Assembly: GCF_963678635.1 (NCBI RefSeq)
Contig: NC_087065.1
Coordinates: 11,741,579-11,805,578 of the forward strand
Reading direction: 5' to 3'
DNA from: Symsagittifera roscoffensis
Taxonomy: Eukaryota; Xenacoelomorpha; Acoela; Convolutidae
DNA: 64,000 nt
Part shown: one piece after another, positions 55,219-64,000 of the stretch
Layout: the number at the start of each line of letters is the position of its first letter
How positions within the stretch are numbered: position 1 is the first letter of the stretch
The notes under the pieces: model-generated
The model's database searches: none
Told to the model about the DNA's origin: nothing
Seen by the model: the letters and a program-made list of their open reading frames with translations, nothing else
Position numbers and translations under genes: made by a program

Positions 55219-56099
55219 TGTAACATTCGCCCAAATACTACACAGCGACGGAGCGTAGAAAAAGTACCTAATAACGACTGGCAGGCGTCAGTTACCTTAA
55301 TCCTACTCGTTTTTCACCGTCTCGACGTTGCCAGTTGATTTTCTGGTCTGTTTAGGGCTAAGTAAAAGTTACTATTTTTAGGCCATCAGTCAAACGACTT
55401 TTGATCAGCTTTCGTTTACATGCGAACACAACCACATAGCTGAGTCTCGGATCCTCAGACTACGTGATTGTCATTAAAAACACGGCTCGAACAACCTATT
55501 TTAACATGTTTTTGTGTGACAGTTCTATATTAAATCCTTTGGAGATGGATTGACCCTTTCATATTTCTAGCTACTCATATTCTAAAATATCAAATAATAC
55601 CGGTGTTAATTTAAAGTTTCACGACATCCAAGTAGCTATACAGTCAGTTTTATACAGTCCCTTCACATAAAACAGTCTCTGGGGGACCAAGCCTCCGCTC
55701 CCGTAATCTTCCTGCGATAACGTTCTTATCTCTTCCAATTTGTGTCCCGGAAGGGTTCCGTGGTATATTCCTTCCCCACTGAAGCTTCCTTCTCCACTAA
55801 TATCCGCTGATAAGGGTCTTATCGTGCGTTGTTGCCACGATAAGAGGCTTCGTATTTCTCGTCTCTTGTGCGACCGTTTTTCACAATATTTGGCGTTGTT
55901 CTGATTTTTCGTCGTTTTTCGTCAAAATGGCCGTCTTTTTGTATTTCTCAGAAATATTCACTTTTCAATCGAAATTTTGAAAATAAAAATTCCAGAATAT
56001 TCCTACCCTCCTTCGCAATACTTTTTCTTTATAAGGCCTTTATTCGTTTTTTCTCGTGTCACCGGAAGGTTGCGCTGTGCCATCTGGCAGAATGGCACA
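55219..56099 (-). repeat. 3' LTR of copy C
   Basis: Starts TGTAACATTCGCCC and ends in AATGGCACA. The last bases are followed by the same CCCCGGACAG sequence that abuts the B 3' LTR. Internal blocks align with the B LTR, including ACGACTGGCAGGCGTC versus CGACTGGCCAGCGTC, CACCGTCTC, AGATGGATTGACCC and AAAATGGCCGT, but overall divergence is substantial. Its partner lies beyond the window. Confidence 0.85.
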
Positions 56100-56114
56100 T
56101 ACTCCCCGGACAGT
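56100..56114 (-). promoter_or_regulatory. Polypurine-tract position, copy C
   Basis: Sense CTGTCCGGGGAGTA immediately before the 3' LTR. It matches copy B in a region whose flanks have otherwise diverged, which supports a cis role, probably plus-strand priming. Confidence 0.5.
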
Positions 56115-56845
56115 CCCCATCAATGTCCCTATTGATCGCATAACACCGGGTTATCGTCAAGTAGTGTTCCAGTTTTCTGTAATCAATCTTACAAATCGCA
56201 TAAGAAAATGAAATTTATCTACTCCACCTCAACTCACTACGTGTTCACAAATGGCATCGTACTACATCTCACTGCCTTTCAACATTTTCACAAAATTTGC
56301 ACCATGAGGAGTGTCCTAGATAAAATTTCTTTTCTGACTACTTACGTCGTCTTGCCATAAAACTTCTTTTCGCTCTTTGTGATTAAAAAGTGGGACGTGG
56401 CACGGCCACGCACCCGTTAAAATTAACTTAATATCACTCACCAAGTATAATCAGTTATTTATGCGGTCCTTTCAATATTAAAACTAAGAAACTCTGTGGC
56501 TAGGAAAGTTATTGAGTTACCCACCCTTCTCGAGCGAGTTTACTCAAACTTACCATGTCGCCACACAGTGAAATTGTGTCTTACACAGGTTAAAAACTTC
56601 AATCGTGTTTAAATAGGTAAATATACTCACCTATGCTCTATATATACATACATAAATAGTCATAACTAAAATCAACAATTTCAACAATTTTAGCAATTGC
56701 AACACTGTAGTTTGGTCTGACCAAACTAGATCAAAACAAAAAGTTTAACAAGTTCAATAATCAAAACTTGGTTGATTGGTTCAAGTTTTAGCACACAAAG
56801 ACAATCAAGTTTTTTCTCCTTTTCTTCTCTTCTTTGTTCACGTCT
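56115..56845 (-). other. 3' UTR of copy C
   Basis: Non-coding and AT-rich; shares patches with 39271-40047. It ends at the giant ORF stop. Confidence 0.6.
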
Positions 56846-59800
56846 TCACTCCATCGCTTCTCCATCCTGATCTTCAACTTCGCTGTCTTCCAGGACTTTC
56901 TCCAACATGTCCATGGAGTTGCCGGCCGTGCCCCAACTCTCCTGTTCCAACAGCCTCGGTTTGCAACAAGGTAGCAAGTCAACATTAACCTTTTGCTCCC
57001 GGTTCCTGCAAAAGCTGTTGTGAAGACATAGGCTCACATTTCGTTCTAGGTCAGCTCTTAAGACCTCTTTCTTCTCATCTTCAGTTACACAAGGCGCTCC
57101 AGCTACCGTGGTAACCGCGTTTCTGTGCGTCAGGAATGCTCTCTTATAGGCTCCTGGTCCTATATCTAGCTGGAAAGATTGATAGGCTTCCGTGTTCCTC
57201 GACATGTGACGCTTCGCGCGTTCATACATCCATGATGTCATCACTGCACGGAACCAAGGCATCAATCTTTGCCTTGACCATATTCTTTCAATGGCTTTAG
57301 GTATTCTCAGAACCTTGCAGGTGGTTCTGAAAAGATCCAATTCACGACTCATCTTCACGTTGCTCAGCTGTTCAGGAGTCGGCACGGCCGTCTCCTGTTC
57401 ACTTGTGTCCGCGTAAGCCTCCAGCCATCTCACTGCCAGCATGGCACTAACCACCACGATTGACACCTGTTGATTCTGATCGGGCAACCCCGTAGAGTAT
57501 AACTCCTCCACGTCCCATACTAGCATTAGATTCCCGCGTTTGGGGTACCACAATGTCTGCGCCAGGCAGTGGCAAGGATACTCCCCATGGGTTCTCACTA
57601 TGTTCCTTCGGGTCCGATACCCTGAGGCTCCCAGGAACGGTTCCACCTCCATCAGAATTCTGTGTAAGTCGTCTTTCTCTTCTATGGTGGGGAATTCAGT
57701 GGGTAACGCTCCACTCGCTTTCTGTTTCTGGAACTCACTCACATTGCCTTCGTTTAATCTCAGAAACTCTTCACCCACTACGTCTTGCAACTCGCCTTCA
57801 GATATCTTCGGGACTGCCCGAAAGATCTTCGCCAACAAATCATATGACCTCTCCGACATTCTGGCCAACCTCACACACTTTGGCACAGAGAAAAGTTGGT
57901 CAATCAACACCTGCTGTGTCCTCACATCCATCACCACCATGTGTGTAGGATATTTACTACTGCAATATGGTGCGGAGCTTGAACCCACCAGATACTTTGA
58001 GCCCGTAGGTTTATGATAGGCCTCACTATCTTTCAGATTCATTTCGTTTTCCAGAGCCTCTCGCCAGCCTCCGATCTTCTGCTCCGTTTGCAATGCTCCA
58101 GGGAATACTTCCACGCTGAGGGACGTCACTAGCTCATGGGCACGCTCCAGGCGCTCAAGCGACTCTATCGAACTCGTCATGCTACAGCTACAAAATCCCA
58201 AGGCTGTGATCAAGTTTACATCCGTTACCCCATGACAGTCCGCGACCAACTCCATGCCACTCTTATCCGACATGCTCAATCTTCCGTACAATCGTGCCAA
58301 TTGTCGGTGCTGCTCGCTCAGCGTAATCAGACAGTGTCCCAAGTTGCAAACATGTCCTTCCATCCCACTATGTTGAGCCAAGCATGTGCCTTGCTTCAAC
58401 CAGTTGCTCGATGGACCTTCCGTGGATGGGTTGCTCTTCTGCTTCGTCAACCTCATGGCCAGCAGATGGTGTATCATGGCCAGATCATGTAGACTCGCGT
58501 CATCATCCAGGTCTAACGTGACATCCGCCGTCATGTCCCAGATTAAACCGGCGTTAGGATGAGGACACCAGGAAGGCTTCATGAGTTCCCACATCGTAAC
58601 TAGACTGGTTTTCAAGGGACCGTCCCAAGGACCACAATCAAAACTCACTTGCCCCTTTAGCTCGGGAACCGAGGGTTCGACCACTCGTTCTTCCAAGATA
58701 ATTCCCAGCTTGGGTTGTTCCACCATCAGCATTCCAGTTTCTTTAATCCGTTCAACCCAGAAATTGAGTACTATGACTTGCTCATAGTCGAAGTACGCTT
58801 CCCTGGCTTCTTCATTCACGAAGGGATTATACGCCATCCCCGGTATGCCAGACACATATTGGAACGATTTCAGTCTCCCTAGTGTTGCAAAGTCTTTTTG
58901 TCCTTTGACTGCTTCAATCAACTCCCTGCTCACTTTCAATTCTTTGTTGGAATATCTTCTCACTTCTTCCAACTTGCGATAGCTCTCCATGTCATTCGAC
59001 TCCTTATTTGGTACAGTCAACGGCATGTCCTGATATAGTTCCAGGAGTGAACTAAAGAAGTTCCTTTCGCAATCAACTCCCTTTTGCCGAATGATCTTTA
59101 TACATTCTCCCAAAACAGGAGTGGGGATACGATCCACCACGAACCTGACAAAGCAAAGGGCATCCTTACGCTTAGCCCATGCTATCGCAGAATCGTCTTT
59201 TGAAATCAACGCTCGCAGAGCTTCCATCAACTCCAGCTCCTGTTCCCGTGATTTCGAATCCTTACTGGCTTCATATTCCGCCCTCTTGCTGCCCATCAAG
59301 CACCAAGCCAACCGTACTTGCAGATCAGTTCTCATGCAAGGATGAGCCAGGTATGCTGCCACCGTAGCAGGTGCATGCATCGCCTCGTCGAAGTATCTCT
59401 GGAGGGCCGGCCTCCAGGAAATTTCTAGTAGTTTTTCCAATCCAATTTCGTTCGCTTCAGAGGACATTACCGTGCCGTATTCTTTCCGATTTAAGTTTGA
59501 ATTCTCCGTAAGCTCTTTCAGATATTCCTGCATGGCTCGCTTCTCGCTCCAAGCCATCAGGTGCCCTCTCGCGGAGTTTCTCGCTTTCAACATCTCCACA
59601 TAACCCCCTGCTGGATCTCCCATGTGGACCGATTCTGGCACAGTGACTCGACTGTACTCGGCCACGTCGAGTTGTCCTTCCAGTTTCAACTTGGCCATGT
59701 TGGTCCGCGAGGGCCTGTAATCTTCAAGTCCTCCAGATCCACATTGACTGATGATCTCCATCTCTAATTTAGTGTCTGCCAGGGTTCGTGCTGTTTTCTT

Positions 59801-62800
59801 TGATCTTACGGTTGTCGTGGTCAGACCTGCCAAGAGCATATGGGGTATCAGATTCTCTTTTTCTCCCCCCGTCAGTGTTGCACCATCTCCTTGCCCGCTC
59901 TCGCCTGAACGACCTGCGCTCGTTAAAGAGGTCACCACTGCGCTGGCTCTCGACTTCACCACTCTCGGGTTCATGGCTCGACTTCCTGTTTTCCCTTTTA
60001 GTCGCTTCAGCCCCTTCCTGGCTCGTCTGACAGGTAATTTCTTTGCGATTTGCTGATCATCGGCACTGTCTTCTGTAACTGACTCGGTCAGAACATCCGA
60101 CTCCATTGAGTTCACTATTTTCTCTAGGACCTCACGCATGATGGGTTGGTTCAATCCCACCTTCATTATGGACTGCGTCCCATATCGCCTTATCACGTCC
60201 CATGATCTTTCCATGAAATTCACTCGGCTCCAGGTTGCCCCTGTCTTGCCTTCTAACTCACTTTGATATCTCTCCCATTCCTCTTCCGGCAGCGTGCTCA
60301 GGAAGGATACCCTCAGTGATTCTTCGATTTTTCTCCTCCTCGGTGACTCATGGAGCAATCTCTGCGGATCCCTGCTTCGGCATTCTCTCGCCTGGCTTAT
60401 TGGGTCCATCGGGGATAAGTCGGCCGACGCCTCCTTTGTAGGGGACATGAAAGACGATGGCGTCATTAACAATAGACTCCCATCGACTTCCCCATCGTCG
60501 TCTTCACTGAACCGGTATTCTAGCAAGTCTCTCTCCAACGCTCCTAGATCCGTCTCACCCGGTTTTCCCGTCTTTCCCTCGATGTCGTTATTGTTATCAT
60601 CCTGATCCATCAATCCATCATCACCTGCATCAGGTTTCGGCCTGGGTCCTGAAGGTCCTTGTCGTGAGTCTATGCCCGAGTCCGGCCGAGCCGGTACGGT
60701 CATGTCTCCTGCGTGATAAAACAATTCATCATTCACCAGTAATTCTACGGACTCCTCGCCATGTGGTGTCAGATCCTCTATTGTTATGTATGAGCCTCCT
60801 CTGCTTTCCTTTGCCACTTCCAGCATCACTACTTTCACTTCTCCTGACCACTTCAGTCTTGATAAATCATCTGTGGGAGAATACACTTCGTTCCACATTT
60901 CGGCCGAGACCTCTGGTCTCCTGGAAGGTAGTGCCTTGATCTTTTTCCTACTCCAAGCATCAGGAAATGAGAAGTCAAACGTGTGCGCGGGTGCAACATT
61001 CCAGCCGATGAAGCGCGGCTCCATCCCTTCACTCCACTTCAACATTCTCTTCTCTGCGTCGCGAGCTGCTCCGATGCGAGGGGCAATGATGGGAGATGTG
61101 ACTCCCAACAACATCCTCCTTATCGGTGGATATCGAGGGCTTTGGTCCGGCAGCGGCCTGGACCCAGAAAGCCACGCTTGCTGGTTCTCTTTAGCGTGTG
61201 CATAGGCCTCTGGTAAGAGTGGCACTCCCATAGCCGCTCCTGTATCCTTCACTACTGGTCTCAAATTCCAAAGCTTCGGGTTAAACTGGATGTGAGAAAG
61301 TTCCTCACGGCCCATTCGGCACTTGAAGTGGTTGTTGAAATCCATCAACACCCAACCTGGCTCCGCTATTCTTCCGAACAGCCTATCGTCACTGGCCAGC
61401 CCTCTCAACTCCTTCTGCTCTACCCAGTTCAGCACGGAACAGTCCACGACTGAGACCAGGTTGACATACAACACAGAATTCCTGTATGCCTTCACTTGCA
61501 CGTCCGGGAACGCGAAAGACATCACCGGTCCATACACCACCGTGAAGAATTCCCGCAGTCCGTGAATCAGAGCCAACGGATCGATCCGCATCATGACAGC
61601 CATATCTGTCAGCAAGGGCATGCCACAATATTGCTTGCACTCACTCGCATCCGTCGCCACCTTATCTTCTCCCGTGACGCTCCTGTTTTGTTGCAAGAGA
61701 TATTGGAGCAGGAGAGTCCTCCAGTCTTTCATCTTCTTGAGCGAGGCGGTTTCCAACTGTGCATTGAACTCACGACTCGGTCCCTGTAGTTGTTCAGGGT
61801 AACGCAACAGCACAAGCAAATCACCCAATCGACCGTAGGTCATGGCAATCAGAGTCAGGAGTCCATCCAATCTCAAATCTGCCAACGCTTGGGTGAAGAG
61901 ATTCGCCGGCCCCTTCACGAAATTTCCATGACCAAATGTCACGTATAAGGCTAATACCAGGCCAATCGACAACTTCCTGATGTCCTTGACAAAACTAGCG
62001 ATCAGGTTCCGGGATGCCCTAGGATAGCACGTCGACAGGAAGGATGGCGTCCATCCCACTCCCATTCCACCCAAGATGGCATCCGATCGTTCATACTGTG
62101 CCCTCGTGGCTAGCACGTCAGCCTGGAACTTGTCCAGCGACATCGTGTTTACGTCCTGCATCAATTTCAATATCATGCCCCCAGCTAACTCCCGGGCATC
62201 AAACAAGTTTTTCAGATACACGTGTATCTCTTTTATCACTGCCGGCGCATGCTCGAACGCGTCCACACCCAAGGTGCACAGCCTTGGTGACAAGTACAAA
62301 CATACGTTATTGTGCGGCTTCGTGCGCAAAGCCATTGCCATGAGATCTTCTTCCGCTGATGTCATGTTCTTCCTGACTATCCTGCCCTGCTCATTCTCGG
62401 CATGATCCATCTGGCTGAACCTTTGAGTGCTACAATCTTTGAGTCCCTGTATGGCATTGGAAATGTCAGCCCAAACGGCGGGAAGCTCAGATCGGGACGG
62501 GTAGTAATTGTCTGGGTCTACTACTCTGTTCGGGGCAAGAATTATCACGTTGACCCTCCCCTCTGCTATCGTTGTGACCATTGTGTACACAAACTGAAGG
62601 GGTTCTGGCAATGCAGCGTACCCTGGTGACAACACAAAGACCACCTTCACCACATTTTGGGTGAAACGTTGTCTTGCTGCTGCTTCTACCTCAGTCATCG
62701 CCGAGAGCAATGTCATTATCGCCTCCCCTATGACCTCGTTGCTCGGGATCGACCCATCCGTCAGACGTGACAACAAGCCCCTGCTTTGCAGATGATCATT

Positions 62801-63999
62801 TGAGCCTGCAACCACTATCACCTGCGGCTCCATGCTGACCACCCTTCGTACACTTATCATCATGCCTATTGCCTGTCCCCAGTCCAATTTAGGCGCCGTC
62901 AAGGCAATCACGTCGGACCAAAAGAGAGAACGAGGCGTATAGAGATAATCGGAACTGGACACGATCAGATACTTTGCAGCTTTCATCTCTAAGGGATCGT
63001 AAGCTGCCAACAGGCCGTCGCCTATTGGGGCCTCCAGTTTCCCATATCTCCTGTCATCTCCATCCACCGTGGTCGTTCGGGGGTAGTCCCTTGAATACTC
63101 GCCAGGCGTCTGACCGGGTGGTTTAGCAAACTGCCTGTACATCTTGTGATGCTTGTTATTGGGCTTGTTCTCTGCCTGAAACTTGCCCTTGCGAGCAGGT
63201 GGCGTCAGTTCCCGGGCTCTCTGTCGGACGTCCGTAAGAGACCGGGTGTTCGGGGTCCAAAGGTATTGTCCTGAGGCAACCCATTCAAGTCTGCATGCCG
63301 GAGTGTAGTTGTAGAGCTGAACTGCTCCTGCTCTGCTAGCAGCCAATCCACGCCCGGTATCCGATATAGTCGCGACACTGTGGGACTTTCTCCGCCAATC
63401 ATTTTCATTGCGTCCTCCCGACACGTCAGGGTATTCATGTTCAACCTCGCAGACATGTCCGCCTTGTACTGTCCCCAATGACTCGGGTCTGATCGGTTCC
63501 AAAGCAGCAGGCTGCCTGGTTCAACTCCCTCCGCTGGCACGGCGCTCGTAGACGGTCCTGCTGCTGAAGCAGGGTTTGCCGTGGCGGGCGGATCGTTCCT
63601 CCTAGACACGGTCTGGGAGTTATTCCTGTTCTGAAACACTGATCTCCCGAGTCGGCTTTCAAGCGGTTGCGTTCTGGGAGGAGGAGCAGTCCCTAGCCTC
63701 TCTCTCACGTTTGAGCTCGGAGCGATGGGTGCGGCTAAGGCCGTCTCCATTGCCAAGGGCCCTAGGCGGTTGACGAGGGATTCGGGCACGCTTGCCCTTA
63801 TTCTACTTCCTCCGGTCGAGCTGGTCCGAGCCAGAGAACTAGTCGCCCTCGACTCCTGCTCCACTTCCCTCAACTGCGTCTGAAATACATCATTCACCCA
63901 GTGTCTCCCTCGTTGGGTGTTGAAATGTATTCCATCTCTGGTGAGCGCGATGTGATCAATCATGCGCAGCGTGTTTTCGAGATCCAGAAGTCGCAACTC
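56846..63999 (-). CDS. Giant third ORF of copy C, partial at the 5' end, one frameshift
   Basis: About 2,380 codons are visible, open at the window edge. 63996-63205 carries the end of the first SGNH domain (DGIHF, about 63922-63945, the Asp-x-x-His block), a Ser/Pro/Ala-rich linker and PGVDWLLAEQ. Near 63240 the frame shifts into the 2218-codon ORF, whose first roughly 85 codons are a shadow. Then: a second SGNH-like segment (YLIVSSSDYLYTP, about 62990; GSND, about 62805), a helical region, an acidic linker (GDDGLMDQDDNNND, about 60620), a basic stretch (RRARKGLKRLKGK, about 60015), and a conserved C-terminus with SLCLHNSFCRNRE and LPCCK (about 56960-57040). No signal peptide or convincing membrane segment, so it is not a typical Env. 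Function unknown. Confidence 0.8.
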
Positions 64000-64000
64000 G

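Larger units (their letters stand above)
55219..64000 (-). mobile_element. Giant Gypsy-type LTR retrotransposon, copy C (3' part)
   Basis: Only the 3' part is in the window: 3' LTR (55219-56099), about 0.75 kb of 3' UTR, and the giant ORF running off the right edge. LTR ends and the sequence just inside the LTR match copy B, but the LTR body is clearly diverged, so C is a related subfamily. Gag-Pol is inferred to lie beyond base 64000 by analogy with A and B. This copy has by far the best preserved giant ORF. Confidence 0.82.

Noticed and set aside
57540-62629. Many plus-strand ORFs of 60-160 codons opposite the giant ORF
   Set aside because: They are shadows of the minus-strand coding frame, with no motifs and no conservation of their own in copy A.
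63240-63502. First roughly 85 codons of the 2218-codon ORF as a real N-terminus
   Set aside because: Homology with copy A lies in the overlapping 263-codon frame. The MEPIRPESLG start is a frame shadow.
56846-63999. Envelope glycoprotein
   Set aside because: The position fits, but no signal peptide, furin-like site, fusion peptide or transmembrane anchor is visible, and the size is far too great.
1-64000. Host protein-coding genes with introns
   Set aside because: All recognisable coding sequence belongs to mobile elements, and no convincing non-element exon pattern was seen.

Overview
The window is eukaryotic transposable-element DNA from end to end. I found no host gene, tRNA, rRNA or CRISPR. 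It holds nested elements: three copies of one large Ty3/Gypsy-type LTR retrotransposon (here called A, B and C), all on the minus strand and head to tail; a Polinton/Maverick inserted in copy A; and a Ty1/Copia element inserted in copy A's leader. This mixture suggests an animal, probably an invertebrate. I cannot name the species. The flavour of the Polinton proteins is compatible with cnidarian- or nematode-type elements, but that is only an impression.

Layout. Copy A runs from its 5' LTR (about 37109-37967) leftward past base 1. Its leader carries a 62-bp tandem repeat array and the Copia element (32087-36725). Its order is Gag (about 29932-27160), protease (27160-26606), RT/RNase H (26600-24622), integrase (23868-22749), an acidic Pol tail, a macro-domain-like module (7195-6640), then a decayed copy of a giant third ORF (6171 to the left edge). 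The Polinton (7796-22415) interrupts the Pol tail with a clean 6-bp target duplication, TACCTC. Copy B (38350-54997) has two closely similar 0.9-kb LTRs, a 3.4-kb repeat-rich leader, Gag-Pol and the macro-like module. Its protease is deleted, and only the two ends of the giant ORF remain. Copy C (55219 to beyond the right edge) shows its 3' LTR, 3' UTR and about 2,380 codons of the giant ORF, nearly intact.

The main discovery candidate is this retrotransposon family. It has a macro-domain-like module at the end of Pol. In the position where env would lie it has a giant ORF, which I estimate at about 2,650 codons. That ORF has an SGNH-hydrolase motif set near its N-terminus, a second SGNH-like segment, an acidic linker, a basic stretch and a conserved Cys/His-rich C-terminus. 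The giant protein is recognisably conserved between diverged copies A and C, which implies selection. I estimate the complete element at about 22-23 kb.

The Polinton (14.6 kb, 5'-AG...CT-3' ends) carries on the plus strand a DEDD-like protein, a membrane protein, packaging ATPase, a small basic protein, integrase, minor capsid protein, core protein, major capsid protein and adenain-like protease. Protein-primed DNA polymerase B is on the minus strand. Nearly all of these are broken by stops or frameshifts. The polymerase C-terminus is cut off at the left TIR, so the element is dead. The Copia element is also dead.
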